A stretch of DNA of 64,000 nucleotides from Papilionanthe hookeriana x Papilionanthe teres (GCA_022702705.1 CM040428.1:103248022-103312021), one strand, 5' to 3'. Positions 1 to 11,458 are shown, counted from the first letter of the stretch. Program-made: numbers and translations. The notes: a model not told the origin generated them from the letters alone.

Positions 1-1100
1 GTTTGTGTCCAAATTTTGGGCAAATTATGTTAGGGTTTTGTTTGTGGGGATGTTAGGGAAGGTTTAGAAAAGGTTTGGGGTCAATTGGAGTTGAATTGGT
101 TTGGTTTGGGCTAAGTTTGGGTCATGGGTCCAAATTGGGCTTTAAGGTCAAAAGTGAAATTGGACTCAAATGTTAATTAAATTGGACTTAGATTTGGTCT
201 AGATTGATATTTTGGATATCAATTTGAAGTTTAGAACTGAATTGGACCAAAATTGGGGTCAATTGGGTAGATTTGGTTTGACATTGGGTTCACTTGGGTT
301 AAGAATGAGCTAAATTGCGGGTTTTGGTAAAAGTGGTGTAAATTGACAAAATTAGCCCATGGTGTAATTGAACAAAATGAAATTAGGAATATTTGGGATT
401 TTCTGGAATTTTTTGAGAATATTCTGAATTTTTTGATTTTTTGGCTAAGAAGGGCATTTTGGGTATTTGGAGGGTATTGGGGGGTACTTTTGGAATTTTT
501 GGTATTTTTGGCTATGGATGATCAATTTGATTGGTGAGGAAATGTTTAAGGTTAATTTTGGGTGATTTGGAAATTTTGGAGGATTCGGGCAATTTTAAGG
601 GCTTTTGGTAGGTTTGATAGGTGTAGGGTCCCCGGGGCCAAAAATTGAAATTTTGGAAGAATGAAGATTGATCAAATATGAGTGAAATGGAATCACTTTG
701 ATTAATCCATGAAGCCATATTAAGCCTATATGAGCCATTAGAGGACTCATTTGAGGCATTCACTATGTTGTTCCTAACCCTCTTAGCCAGGGGCTTAGGG
801 GTTGAGGTCCATCCATATGAATTACCTACATGAGTCAAGGAGTCAAGTTGGGTAAGGGTGTGGTTTTAGGATTTTGATTGTGTGTGTGGGAGTGTAGAGT
901 ATGAGTGTAGTGAGTGTGTAAGTCAACCCTCACCAGACCAGGCCACCCAGGGTAGTCCTAAGGTCATAGAGTCCTATAGGGAACTCATCCTTTAAACCTT
1001 CACTCTTGATCTCAACCCTCTAGGTGATTAGGGGTCTACAATCATGCTTGCGGGGTTTGCAGGGAGGCAAGAAGTGGTTCAAATTTCTAAGGGATGGTCA
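1..1100 (-). repeat. Ogre-type LTR, right-hand 1.1 kb
   Basis: The sequence aligns along its whole length with 43420-44512 (right end of the 3' LTR of the Ogre-type copy) and, in its first part, with the end of the window near 63900-64000. It is a third copy of the same LTR in the same orientation, cut by the window start. The plus strand is G/T-rich with frequent TTTGGG and AATTGGG runs. Similarity stops at about 1092 and the copy ends GGTCA at 1100, consistent with a TG...CA LTR edge. What lies to the right is unrelated Athila pol. I see no gene in it. Whether this is a solo LTR or the 5' LTR of a second element extending left cannot be seen. Confidence 0.85.
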
Positions 1101-1340
1101 ACACCAATGAGTTGTCTTATCGGTATAATTTCATTTTGATCATTTACGTCAACAGTCACTCCTCATTTCTTAGGAACACAATGAATTGGGCTCACCCAAA
1201 CACTATCAGAAATAGGATATATAATTCCAACATCTAACCACTTTAAAATCTTTTTTTTAATCACTTCTTTCATTATTAGGTTCAGTCTCCTTTGTGGATC
1301 AACTCAAGGTATTGTTCATTCAACAAAATTTTGTGCATAC
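1101..1340 (-). pseudogene. Athila reverse transcriptase scrap
   Basis: Read on the minus strand this encodes the start of an Athila reverse transcriptase: a decayed copy of the Met-His-Arg-Ile-Leu stretch, the KWLDAGIIYPISD region and a VTVxVN...IPxRQ segment. The same stretch is seen in copy III at 18167-18420. It carries internal stops and a frameshift. It is bounded on the left by the Ogre-type LTR end and on the right by the TG of copy I's LTR, so it is the remnant of an older Athila element into which both landed. Non-functional. Confidence 0.8.
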
Positions 1341-1520
1341 TGATACAACTAAAATATATAGTATTTTTATGCACATTTTTATACCTATGTTTAATGATAT
1401 TGCACTTTAATGGAAAGTATTTTGTGTTTTTCTTGCATGTATGATGAAAATGGATGGTCATGATGAAAGGAGCAAAATTGGATCAAATTTGGAGCAAAAA
1501 GATGAAAAATAAAAAATTTG

Positions 1521-1563
1521 GCACTAGCGGCTAAGCGCCGCTGGGCCGGCACTTAGCCGCCAC
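1521..1563. promoter_or_regulatory. GC-rich near-palindrome with GCC-box-like cores (LTR I)
   Basis: Two inverted arms, GCGGCTAAGCGCCG and its near-complement ending CTTAGCCGCC, sit about 180 bp upstream of the putative TATA box in otherwise AT-rich DNA. AGCCGCC is the GCC-box core known to be bound by plant ERF transcription factors. Versions of the same module recur in the LTRs and upstream of the accessory ORFs of copies II-IV. The regulatory role is inference. Confidence 0.5.
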
Positions 1564-1740
1564 AGTTATAAATCAAACTTTAATTAGATTTGGCGCCAAA
1601 TCTAAAAGGGAATGGTTGCAACTCTTGGTGGTAACGTCCATAACTTCCTTTGGGCGGCAAATTTGAATGAAGGGGTGCGTTCCTTAGTAGATACATCGAA
1701 TCTGGACATATTTTGAAGAGACACCAAGGCACCTTTTGGT

Positions 1741-1756
1741 TCACTATTTAAAGAGA
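1741..1756 (+). promoter_or_regulatory. Putative TATA box of LTR I
   Basis: TCACTATTTAAAGAGA resembles a plant TATA box. The same TATTTAAA occurs at the matching place in both LTRs of copy III. It follows the GC-rich palindrome and precedes a purine-rich leader, as expected at a U3/R boundary. Confidence 0.45.
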
Positions 1757-3152
1757 GTCTTAGAAGTGAAGAAGTGAAGAATTGAAGAGGCTTTTTACTG
1801 TATTTTGAAGAGAGGAATTTAGGAGATTCTTCCACTGCATTTTAAGTTTTTATTTAGAGTAGGAGTAGAGAGTAGAAAGGAGAAAAGGGTAGGTCGGAGT
1901 TAAGAGTTCTTCTCCCACTTCTTTTCTTTCTTTTAGTTTAGTTTTATTGAAGTCTGAAGTTTGTATTCTGAGTCATCGGAGTTTGGAGACTTGCTCTGAA
2001 GAGTAGTTTAGCGAAGAGTCAAAGTTTCAGAGAAACTTTCTTAGTCTTGTGGAGAGCATTTTCAGATAAGTGTTTACTTTTATTTAGTTTATCAATACTT
2101 GCTTTCGTTTATTATTTTCTTATTGTTTTTAATTTCAAATCAATGTGTTTTTATATTTTCTCAATGAATTCTATGTAGTTTACTTTATCTTTTTCTTTCT
2201 TAAAATGGAGAAGTAACTAATTTAAAGAAAATTGTTGTGGAAAGTATCAGTGTTTAAAAGTTGGAAGAAGTTGTGAAGATTGATTCTGGAACTTTGTTTA
2301 CTTCTTAATTTGACCTGCTAAGTTGTAAAGTTTCTTGAGATTATGTAAGATCCAATGCGGTATTATCTCATTAAAGTTAGTAGGAATCACATGCAATTAT
2401 ATGGGTGAGAACTGTAGTCCATATAAGTGAATGTAATATTAGAAGATATTTTTATAGAAGGGAATAAATTAGAGGATTTTAGAGTGGCAGGCTAAAACCC
2501 CTTAATTATCTTTGATGTTTTGAGTTTTGTTATGAGAAGTTAGCCCCCAGGTGGTGGGAATCGAGGGAACTCTAGAGTGAGAGACTGGTATCTTCCCTGC
2601 CTAACCATGTTCAAAATAATATAAATTTCAAATTAACCTATGTTCTTTATAGAACCAAGTAAGGGTAAAGAACACATTTGCTTCTATCTGTCACAAAAAA
2701 AATTAAATACTTCCACAACAATACTTTAAGGATTATTACTACTTCATGAAAGGAAAGAAAAAGATATTTTAGTTAATAGTATTTTTACATCCAGTGTTAT
2801 TAGTTATTGAAACCTTTACTTTCATTGCTTAACATTTTATTAAGAAAATTTCAAAAGACAAATCAACTTTCTAAAACTTTTCAAAATCAGACATACTATT
2901 TCAAAAATAATTAAAGAAAGTAAAAAGATAATTTTCTAAATTCCTTTAAAGATTTTCAACCTTTCCCTGTGGGTTCGATATCTCGGGGCTTAATCAGAAG
3001 TCCTATATTACTTGATAAACGATATGTATACTTGCGTAGTATCCCATATTATAAAATCATTATTTTCATATCTTAAATCATCATCGCATTTATCCAGCGG
3101 AACCAAGTTTCTGGCATCCGTTGCACATTATATTCCTCGCGGCCCAAGTTTT

Positions 3153-3170
3153 TGGCGCTGTTGTCGGGGA
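3153..3170 (+). other. Primer binding site (tRNA-Asp type), copy I
   Basis: TGGCGCTGTTGTCGGGGA lies seven bases after the LTR end. It differs at two positions, both C to T, from TGGCGCCGTTGCCGGGGA, the tRNA-Asp-complementary site used by Athila elements. Confidence 0.85.
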
Positions 3171-3245
3171 AAATTAATTAGATTGCATTTTAAAGAGAAT
3201 TAAAAAATTTTAAATTCTTTACTTTTCTTTGTTTTTGGTAGTGTA

Positions 3246-4950
3246 TTGTGTTTTGTTTTGTTTTATTGTTGTTTGCGTAGTTCAAGTTCTAAAGAACTTC
3301 TGCCTTACGATTCTGAATTAGAAAGAACTATCAGAAAAATCAAAAAAAAATTTAAAAATACGAAAAAGGAAAAAATATTCAAGAAACGTCAAATCATCAA
3401 AATCAAAATGTTGGCATCCATCAAGAATTAAGACCTTTAAGAGATTATGTTAACCCTACAGTAGATGAACTTCGTGGTAGTATTCAAAACCTTGCTGTAG
3501 CTGCTAATTCTTTTGAGCTTAAACCTGCTATTATCCAAATGGTGTCAAATAATCAGTTTGGGGGAGCAACAACTGAAGATCCTAATTTGCATCTTGCTAA
3601 TTTTTTAGAGTTGCGTGCTACTTTTAAATATGATGGTGTTTCGGATGATGCTATTAGACTTAGCCTTTTTCCTTTCTCACTAAGGGATAAAGCTAAAATG
3701 TGGTTACATTCGTTAGCACCTGGATCAATTAGAACTTGGGGTGAACTGTCACAAAAGTTCCTTGCTAAATATTTTCGACCATCTAAGACTGCTACGTTGA
3801 GAAATGATATAACATTTTTTTTAGTTTGAAGGGGAATCAATATATGAAGCATGGGAAAGATTTAAAGATCTTCTCATGAAATATCCACATCATGCGAAAC
3901 CATATTGGTTATAAATTCAAACTTTTTAATGGATTAGTTGGATCTCTTAGATCAATCATCGATGCTGTTGCTGGTGGATCATTAATGTCTAAACCATTTT
4001 CTGATGCTTATGCTTTAATTGAAGAAATGGCTACTAATAATTTTGAATGGCCTTCTGAAAGGTTAAATCCTAAAAAGGTAGCCAGTGTTTATGAAAATGA
4101 TGCTTTTACAATGTTAGCAAATCAAGTTGCTGCTGTATCAAGGAAGATAGACCAATTTGGGATGAATTTTTCTCAGCCAAGTCTCATGATTGAAGAAAAT
4201 TAATTAGGCCAAATGGTTGATTCTTATTATTCACCAGAAACTGTGAATGCTATAATTAAACCTAACAACCCATATTCCAATTATTATAACTCAGGTTGGA
4301 AGAATCATCCAAATTTTAACTGGAATAACAATAATCAGGGTGGTGTTAATCAACAATGGCGGAACACCCAAGTAACCATTGGGGAATTAGAACAACCAAG
4401 GTAAAATGATAATAGATTAACTTATCCTTCATATTATAACAATGCTTTACAATTTAAGGAGAAGAAGTTGTCTATGGAAGAAGTAGTATTACATATGAGA
4501 AATCAATTACAAATATAAGGAACAACCATCAGAAATATTTAAAATCAATTGGGACAAATTGAAAATGCCTTAAGTAATAGATCCCAAGGGATGCTTCCAA
4601 GTAATACTGAAGTGAAACCAAGAGAAAAGAATAAAGAACAAGTGAAAGCAATTCAACTGAGAAGTGGAAAAGAATTGGAAAGTAGAGTTGAAAAAGAGAC
4701 TGAAGTAGAGAAATAAGAGATTGAAAGACCTAAAAAGGACGCTCCAAAAGGTTTTGAAAGAGCTATTTCTCCACCTAAGGTTGATTTAGAAAAACCACCA
4801 CCTCCATTTCCTCACAGACTTCATCAACAAAAGTTGGACAAGCAATTTTTAAAATTCTTGGAGATATTAAAGAAGCTTACCATTAATATTCCATTTGCTG
4901 AAGCCCTAGAACAAATGCCAAGCTATGAGAAATTTATGAAGGATATTTTA
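3246..4950 (+). pseudogene. Athila gag (copy I), broken
   Basis: This is the structural capsid/nucleocapsid polyprotein that packages element RNA. The N-terminus holds the PYDSELERTIRKIK motif (about 3300-3350), also at the start of gag in copies II and III. The capsid core is at 3540-4020, with SLRDKAKMWLHSLAPGS and a TWGELSQKFLAKYF helix typical of the Retrotrans_gag domain. An Asn-rich region (4210-4400) and a coiled linker with IQLRSGKELE (about 4650) follow and lead directly into the protease. The reading frame changes at least three times (near 3430, 3830 and 4200), with several stops. An AT-rich leader of about 75 nt separates it from the primer site. The true start is uncertain because the Met used in copy III (MRSSGSEG) is replaced here. 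Confidence 0.85.
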
Positions 4951-5745
4951 ATAAGAAGAGGAAGTTTGAAGAAAATGAGACTGTTGCACTTAGTGATGAG
5001 TGCAGTGCGATGATTCAGAAAAAGCTTCCTGAAAAACGTAAAGATCCTGGTAGTTTCACAATTTCATGTGTAATCAGAGACAGATTCTGTGGAAAAGCTT
5101 TATGTGATTTGGGTGCAAGCATTAACCTTATGCCTCTATCAATATTCCAAAGACTGGGACTAGAAGAAATAACCCCACTACTGTAACTCTACAATTATCA
5201 GATCGTTCGATCACATATCCTAAAGGAGATATAGAAGATGTTTTGGTAAAAGTGGATCAGTTTATTTTTCCTGTGGATTTCATTGTGTTAGATATAGAGG
5301 AAGATAAAGAGATACCCATAATTTTGGGGAGACCTTTTCTAGCTACAGGCAGAGCCATGATAGATGTACAAAAAGGGGAATTAACGATGAGGGTTAATGA
5401 TCATACTGTTACATTTAATATTTCAAAATCGATGAAATATCCTGCAAGAGGTAAAGAAGATGAGTGTTAAGGATGGATGTTATTGATTATTTAAGTGAAT
5501 GTCATTTCAAATCAACTTATGAAGAGAATGATGAAAAAGAAGAATTTGAATATAAGCAAGAAGAGGAGTTATTTGATTCTGAAGATTTTCAAGAGAAGAT
5601 TTAAAGTATGTTCATGAAAACTTTGAATTGTTGGATATGACGGAAAAAGATAAATCTTATGGTCCATCAATTGAAAAACCTCCTGAACTTGAGTTAAAAA
5701 TGCTTCCTGATCATTTGAAGTATGCTTTCTAGGTGAATCCTCAAC
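4951..5745 (+). pseudogene. Athila aspartic protease region (copy I)
   Basis: This is a retropepsin-type aspartic protease that would cleave Gag-Pol. The active-site motif reads LCDLGASINLMP near 5100, the form common in Athila. After it come the ILGRPFLATGRAMIDV strand (about 5310-5370) and an acidic tail linking to reverse transcriptase. Frameshifts occur near 4955, 5170 and 5600. It is continuous with gag upstream and RT downstream, as in a single polyprotein. Confidence 0.82.
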
Positions 5746-6830
5746 CTTGCCTGTTATAATTTCCTCTCAATTAACTGAAAAGAAGAAGAGAGTTTGCTTA
5801 AAATTCTGAAGAAGCACAAGAAAGCCTTTGGATGGACAATTGCTGATATTAAAGGAATCAGTCCTTCCATTTATGTGCACAGAATTCTTATGGAAGATAA
5901 TTGCAAACCGCGGGCTGATCCCCAAAGGAGATTAAATCCTATTATGAAAGAAGTTGTTAAGAAAGAAATTTTAAAGTGGTTAGATGCTGGAATTATCTAC
6001 CCTATTTCGGATAGGTACATGGGTTAGTCCTATTCATTGTGTTCCTAAGAAAGGAGGAGTAACTCGTGACTGTTAATGAAAAGAATGAAATGATACCAAC
6101 TAGACAAGTTACAGGGTTGTGAATATGCATTGATTATAGAAAATTAAACGTTGCCACAAGGAAGATCATTTTCCACTTCCTTTTCTAGATCAAATGTTGG
6201 ATAGACTGGTTGGGCATAAATACTTCGGTTTTCTGGATGGATATACTGGTTACCACCAAATTCAAATTGCTTCTGAGGATCAGGAGAAAACTATGTTTAC
6301 CAATCCTTATGGTACGTTTGCTTTTAGAATAATGTCCTTTGGTTTATGTAATGCCCCTGTTACATTTCAAAGATATATGATGGCTATTTTTTTGATTTAA
6401 TTGAAAAATGGATTGAAATTTTTATGGATGACTTTTCAGTGTTTGGAATTTCATTTAAATCATGTTTAGAACATCTATCTAAAGTTCTAAAATGCTGTGA
6501 ATAAACTAATTTTGTCCTTAAATGGGAAAAATGCCAATTTATGGTAGCAGAAGGAATTGTTATGGGACATCGGATTTCAGAAAAAAGTTTGGAGGTAGAT
6601 CCTGCAAAAAATCAAGTTATATCTAATTTACCTTGCCTAACCAATGTAAGGGGAATTAGAAGTTTTTTAGGACATGCTGGATTCTACAGGCGTTACATTA
6701 AAGACTTTTCAAAAATTACAAAACCTTTATGTCGTTTACTGGAAAATGATGCAATTTTTAATTTTGATGATAACTGTCAAAAACCCTTTGAAACATTAAA
6801 AGAATAATTAATCACTACACCTATAATAAT
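5746..6830 (+). pseudogene. Athila reverse transcriptase (copy I), broken
   Basis: The reverse transcriptase copies element RNA into DNA. Visible motifs in order are KKHKKAFGWTIADIKGISPS, KWLDAGIIYPISD, ICIDYRKLN (about 6130), FLDQMLDRLVGHKYFGFLDG with GYTGYHQI (6185-6260), SFGLCNAP (about 6335), the catalytic FMDDFSVFG (about 6420) and the connection FLGHAGFYRRYIKDFSKI (about 6660). Both catalytic aspartates of the xxDD box are kept. There are frameshifts near 6015, 6060 and 6150 and stops near 6400 and 6500. Confidence 0.88.
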
Positions 6831-7133
6831 CTCACTAAATAGGGAAAAACCTTTTAAATTAATGTGTGATGCTAGTGATTATGCTATTGGTGCTGTTTTG
6901 GGTCAGAAATATGATAAAATTTTGAAAGTTATTTATTATGCTAGTAAGACTCTTAATGAAGCTCAAATTAATTATACCACTACTGAGAAAGAGTTATTAG
7001 CTATAGTATTTGCTTTTGATAAATTTCGATCATATTTAATTGGAACTAAATGTGTTGTGCATACTGATTATTCTGCTATTAAATACTTAATGAAGAAAAA
7101 TGATGCAAAACCAAGCTTATAAGATGGATTCTT
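6831..7133 (+). pseudogene. RNase H domain (copy I)
   Basis: The gypsy-type RNase H would degrade RNA in RNA:DNA hybrids during reverse transcription. MCDASDYAIGAVLGQ (first Asp), TEKELLAIVFAFDKFR (Glu) and VHTDYSAIKYLM (Asp) are present in one open frame of about 86 codons. A stop at about 7120 and a one-base change then lead into the integrase linker. It lies directly after the RT connection domain. Confidence 0.85.
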
Positions 7134-7136
7134 CTT

Positions 7137-7707
7137 TTGCAAGAATTTGATTTTGAGATAGTAGATAGGAAGGGTTCTGATAATCAAATTTCTGATCATT
7201 TGTCTAGGCTTGAAATTGAAAAATCTCTCTGTGATATTGAAGAAATTAATGAACATTTTCCTGATGAAAAACATTTCATCGTTAAAGAAAGGAATGTTCC
7301 GTGGTATGCGAGACATAGTAAACTTTATTGTCAGTAATATTATACCCTATGGTTTGACATATCATGAAAAGAAGAAATTTTTGTCTGATGCTAAGACTTA
7401 TTTTTGGGATGACCCATTTTTATATAAACAAGGAAAGGATCTTATAATTCGAAGATGTGTACCTTTGGAAGAGACTTATGAAATTATTCAAAAATGTCAT
7501 GATTCTGATTATGGGGGACATTTTGGAAGTGATAAAACTGCATATAAAATATTACAATCAAGATTTTATTGGCCTACAAATTTTAAGGATGTGAATGATT
7601 ATATTAAAAATTGTGATAGATGTCAGCGTGTAGGCAATATTTCTAGAAGAAATGAGATGCCCCTCAATTATATGTTGGAAGTTGAAATATTTGATGTTTG
7701 GGGATTA
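7137..7707 (+). pseudogene. Integrase, N-terminal third (copy I), truncated
   Basis: The sequence starts with the DRKGSDNQISDHLSRLE linker that ends RNase H and runs through the HHCC zinc-binding region: CHDSDYGGHFGSDKTAY, then CDRCQRVGNISRRNEMP. It stops after VEIFDVWG, just before the first catalytic aspartate (GLDFMGPF in copies II and III). From 7708 the sequence is LTR-like and unrelated. A frame change lies near 7310. The catalytic core is absent, so no activity is possible. Confidence 0.85.
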
Positions 7708-9280
7708 TGTATTTTTCATGATTTGTTGTAGGTATGATGATTTTAGGTGATTGGAGCGAAAAGAAGCGAAAAGGAATGAATTCGGAGCGAAAAAGAGAAA
7801 AATGGAGAAAAACAGCTTCTGGAGCCGCCGCCGCCAGAATGGGCACCGCTGACGCCATTTTCCTAAGAGCTCTAGAAAATATTGGGACGATAGAGCGTCG
7901 TCGACGCCAAATGTCGGTTCAATTCAAATTTGAAGAGTTTTGGCAACTTTTTGAAGGGATGCTTAAGGAAACTCTTGGGATTTTGTTTCTAATATATATG
8001 TAACTGTTTTTGATGAAAACAAGAGGTTTTTGAAGAGAGTTCTAGTGTAGAGTGAGTGTGTTGAGTGTTAGGGCTTAGAAGAGAACAGTGTAGAAGTGAG
8101 ACTTTGAGAGTGATTCTTCTCTAAGGAGTGAAGGAGAAGGAATTTAGTGAGAGATTGCTTCTTCCTTTCCATTCTAAAAAGGGAATTGAGTGTTGCAAAG
8201 AAGAGAGAAAAGGATTCAAAGAAACTTCAAGGGATTTGCATTAAGGAAGAGAAAGAGATAAGTTGTATTTACTTTTATGGTTTGTATGACTTTTCATTTA
8301 TATATAAAATCCATGTTCTATTGTGTCTTCTTTATGAATTTTGAGTAGTCTCCTTTGTCTTTCTTCTTGCATAGAGATGTGATGATGTGGATTTGAAGTG
8401 CTTTTAAAGTATTGAAGAAATTATGATGGATTTTCTATTCGAACTTAATTTACTTTTCGATCTGGCCAATTGAATTGTTAAAATCTGTTGTTGAACATTA
8501 ACTCTGATAGAATTTAGTGTCCTACAACAATAATGAAGAATCCATTCAATGTTCATGGATGAATTGCGTAGTTTATGAGAATTAAGTGCAAATAAATAGG
8601 GAAATGTGTTTTGATGGACTTCAAATTGGAGGTTTCAGGGTGACAGGCTGAGATCTCCATTTTGGTCCTAAGATTAGTAACTAAATTCAAAGGTTAGCCT
8701 TCAGGACAAGGGTGAGTGGGAGCTCCGTAGTGACAGCCGGTATCCTCCTAGTCTAGCCTTAAATTTAGTGACTGAACTTAGGATATGTCAATGTTCTTTT
8801 TATGCTTGGAAGAGGGGGTACTCCTTTGAGGTTAAAGAAATATTTATGCTTCTATTTGGCATAATACAATAAATAATCATTCCATATAATTCACACATCA
8901 TATACTCGTTGCAAGAGGAAAGATACTTTTCATATATATCAAAACCTTTCAAATACATAGCTTAGTGTGTCTGTTAGTTAATTCTGTTTTAAAGATATTA
9001 TAAGTAATTGTAGTTTCTTAATTGTTACTTTTTTCTGCTTTTTGTTAGAAGAAGTAAACATTAAACTTTAAATACGATTTGAGTATTGGATTTCAGTAAT
9101 ACGCTATTTATTGTAAGAAACGTGCCTTCCTTGTGGGATCGATAACCAGGACTCCATTAGAGCCCTGTATTACTTGATACGATATGTATACTTGCGTTAA
9201 AGTTTGGAATTTATTAAAATCATTATAAATATATATAAATTTGACTTCATAAGTTCTTGCAATATAAAAAGTCCGCATCA
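7708..9280 (+). repeat. 5' LTR of Athila copy II (left end truncated)
   Basis: It ends GCATCA at 9280, shortly before the primer site. The terminal 170 bp, with a GGATCGATAACCAGGACTCC motif near 9140, matches the end of copy IV's LTR (30330-30430 read on the minus strand). That makes II and IV sister families. A GC-rich GCCGCCGCCGCC block lies at 7821-7857. A weak TATA candidate, AATATATATG, lies at 7991-8000. Short open frames in it look incidental. Confidence 0.8.
7821..7908. promoter_or_regulatory. GC-rich GCCGCC block (LTR II)
   Basis: A GCCGCC-rich stretch with CCAGAATGGGC is followed by GCGTCGTCGACGCC at 7893-7907. The arrangement is repeated almost in the same words at 27377-27495 and 29135-29223 inside the same element. 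It corresponds to the GC-rich palindrome of the other LTRs. Confidence 0.45.
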
Positions 9281-9286
9281 AGTTTT

Positions 9287-9304
9287 TGGTGCCGTTGCCG
9301 GGGA
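9287..9304 (+). other. Primer binding site (tRNA-Asp type), copy II
   Basis: TGGTGCCGTTGCCGGGGA lies six bases after the LTR end. It has one C to T difference from the Athila tRNA-Asp-complementary site. Confidence 0.88.
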
Positions 9305-9407
9305 ATGTATTAACGGTATCTATTAATAATATAGTAACTGAAAATCGTTACTTTGTAGTGTGTAATTTTTTATTAACTTACTTTTTTGAGTATTTGTGTG
9401 ATTTTAT

Positions 9408-9488
9408 ATGTGTAGTAGTGGATCTATAGGTTTAGTACCTTACGATTTGGAGTTAGAGCGTACTGTTAGAAAAATTAGAAAACAATAA
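9408..9488 (+). pseudogene. gag N-terminal stub (copy II)
   Basis: ATG at 9408 opens 26 codons with the conserved VPYDLELERTVRKIRK start seen in copies I and III. A TAA at 9486 ends it exactly where the minus-strand copy III sequence begins. The rest of this gag resumes at 22941. Confidence 0.75.
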
Positions 9489-9630
9489 AAACCTGCACAA
9501 CGCATACAACAATAAAACAAAACAAAACACAACACACTAACCAAAACAAAGAAAAGTAAAAATTTAAAATTTCTTAATTCTCTTTAAAATGCAATTTAAA
9601 CAATTATCACCCATAACGACACCAAAAGCT
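9489..9630 (-). pseudogene. Extra PBS and gag 5' end outside LTR III
   Basis: Immediately left of the LTR (minus-strand downstream) is a decayed primer site (TGGTGTCGTTATGGGTGA) followed by the same leader and first gag bases found at 20995-21135. This makes the left LTR look like the 5' LTR of a second copy. It points to a tandem LTR-body-LTR-body structure from unequal recombination, cut at 9489. Confidence 0.75.
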
Positions 9631-11045
9631 TGATCCCCGATAAATGCAACGGTGCCAAAAACTTGGTACCGTCTAGTAAATGCACTGATGATTTAAGGTA
9701 TGAAAATTATGATTTGATAATATCGGATACTACGCAAGTATACGTATCGTTTATCAAATAATATAGGACTTTCTCATTAAGCCCCGAGATATCGAACCCA
9801 CAGGGACAATATGAAAATCTTTAAAGGAATAAAAAAATTATCTTTTTACTTTCTTTAATTGTTTTTGAAAAAGTATGTCTTGATTTTGAAAAGTTTCGAA
9901 AGTTGATTTGTCTTTTAAAATTTCCTTAATAAAATATTAAGCAATGAAATTAAAATTATAATAATTAATAACACTGGATGTAAAATACTATTAACTAGAA
10001 TATCTTTTTCTTTCCTTTTATGAAGTAGTAATAATTCTTAAAGTATTATTGTGGAAGTATTTAAATTTGTTGTGACAGATAGAAGCAAATGTGTTCTTTA
10101 CCCTTACTTGGTTCTATAAAGAACATAGGTTAATTTGAAATTTTTATTATTTTGAACAAGGTTAGGCAGGGAAGATACCAGTCTCTCACTCTAGATTTCC
10201 CTCGATTCCCACCACCTGGAAGCTAACTTCTCATAAAAAAACTCAAAACTTCAAACCAACTTAGGGGGTTTTAGCCTGTCACTCTAAAATCCTCTAATTT
10301 TCCTCCTTCATAAAAATATCTTCTAATATTACATTCAATTATATGGACTACAATTCTCACCCATATAATTGCATGTGATTCTTACTAACTTTTATGAGAC
10401 AATACGGCATTGGATCTTATATAATCTCAAGAAATTCTACAACATAACAGGCCAAATTAATAAGTAAACAAAGTTTTCAGAATCAATTTTCACAACTTCT
10501 TCCAACTTTTAAACACTTATACTTTCTACAACAATTCTTTATAAATTAATTACTTCTCTATTTAAGAAAGAAAAAGATAATGTAAACTACTCATAATGCA
10601 TTGGGAAAATACAAAAACACATTGATTTGAAATTAAAAAAATAAGAAAAATAACAAACGAAAGCAAGTATTAATAAAAAGATTAAAAGAAAACACTAATC
10701 TGAAAATCCTCTCCACAAGACTAAGGAAGTTCCTCTGAAACTTTGACTCTTCGCTAAACTACTCCTCAGAGCAAGTCTCCCAACTCCGATGACTCAGAAT
10801 ACAGACTTCAGACTTCAATAAAAACTAAACTAAAAAAAATAAAAGAAGTGTGAAGAAGAAGACTTCACTCCGACCCTTTTCTCCTTTCTACTCTCTACTC
10901 CTACTCTTAATAAAAACTCTTAAAATGCAGTGGAAGAACATTAGAAGTACCCTTCAAAACGCAGTGGAAGAGTCTCCTAAATCCTCTCTTCAAAACGCAG
11001 TGGAAGAGCCTCCTAAAGCCTCCCCTAAGCTTTCCTAAGACTCTC

Positions 11046-11053
11046 TTTAAATA
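11046..11053 (-). promoter_or_regulatory. Putative TATA box, left LTR III
   Basis: TATTTAAA on the minus strand occupies the same place as in LTR I (1745) and the right LTR (22548-22555), upstream of the tandem GCAGTGGAAGA repeats. Confidence 0.45.
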
Positions 11054-11235
11054 GTAAACCAAAAGGTTTCTTGGTGTCTCTTCAAAATGTGTCCAGATTC
11101 AATGTATCTACCAAGGAACGCACCCCTTCATTCAAACATGCCGCCAAAAGGAAGGTATGGTAGTTACCACCAAGAGTTGCATCCCATCCCCTTTGAAATT
11201 TGTGCCAAATTCATTTGAATTTCGATTTTTAAGTG

Positions 11236-11277
11236 TGGCGGCTAAGCGTCGGCCCAGCGGCGCTTAGCCTCCAGTGC
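11236..11277. promoter_or_regulatory. GC-rich near-palindrome with GCC-box-like cores (left LTR III)
   Basis: GGCGGCTAAGCGTCGG and CGGCGCTTAGCCTCC face each other around GCCCAG. The right LTR at 22738 has lost one arm through a short deletion. Confidence 0.5.
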
Positions 11278-11458
11278 CAAAATTTTGATTTTTTATTATT
11301 TTTTCTCTAAATTTGATCCAATTTTGCTCCTTTCATCATGACCATCCATTTTTATCATACCTGCAAGAAAAACACAAAATACCTTCCCTTAAAGTGCAAT
11401 AGCATTGAAAATAGGTATAAAAATGTGCATAAAAATACTATATATTTTAGGTGTATGA

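Larger units (their letters stand above)
1341..3146 (+). repeat. 5' LTR of Athila copy I
   Basis: The LTR begins TGATACAAC at 1341 and ends CCCA at 3146, two bases before the AG and T-run that lead into the primer site. Its length, about 1.8 kb, is usual for Athila. The left boundary is fixed by comparison with the minus-strand LTRs of copy III (9631-11458 and 21137-22940). It holds a TATA-like box near 1745 and a GC-rich near-palindrome at 1521-1563. No coding sequence is apparent. Confidence 0.85.
1341..7707 (+). mobile_element. Athila-clade LTR retrotransposon, copy I (3'-truncated)
   Basis: The order is 5' LTR, tRNA-Asp-type primer site, gag, aspartic protease, reverse transcriptase, RNase H and the first third of integrase, all on the plus strand. 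This is the standard Athila/Ty3-gypsy order. The copy breaks off inside integrase at 7707, where copy II's LTR sequence starts. The 3' half, accessory ORFs and 3' LTR are missing from the window. Every domain carries stops or frameshifts, so the copy is dead. It is the same family as copy III but clearly more diverged from copy III's LTRs than those are from each other. Confidence 0.9.
9631..11458 (-). repeat. Left LTR of Athila copy III
   Basis: 1,828 bp. On the plus strand it starts TGATCCCCG at 9631; its right end near 11458 (GTATGA) is set by alignment with the start of LTR I. It holds a short tandem repeat around the motif GCAGTGGAAGA (about 10925-11010, three copies; single in LTR I), a TATA-like box near 11046-11053 and the GC-rich palindrome at 11236-11277. 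A short open frame over the tandem repeat is incidental. Confidence 0.88.

Noticed and set aside
3012..3203. Small ORF at the LTR I end and primer site
   Set aside because: It runs through the LTR end and PBS, which are non-coding in this clade.
10850..11038. Small plus-strand protein over the LTR III tandem repeat
   Set aside because: It is antisense to the element and made of the GCAGTGGAAGA promoter-region repeats; the other LTRs do not keep it.
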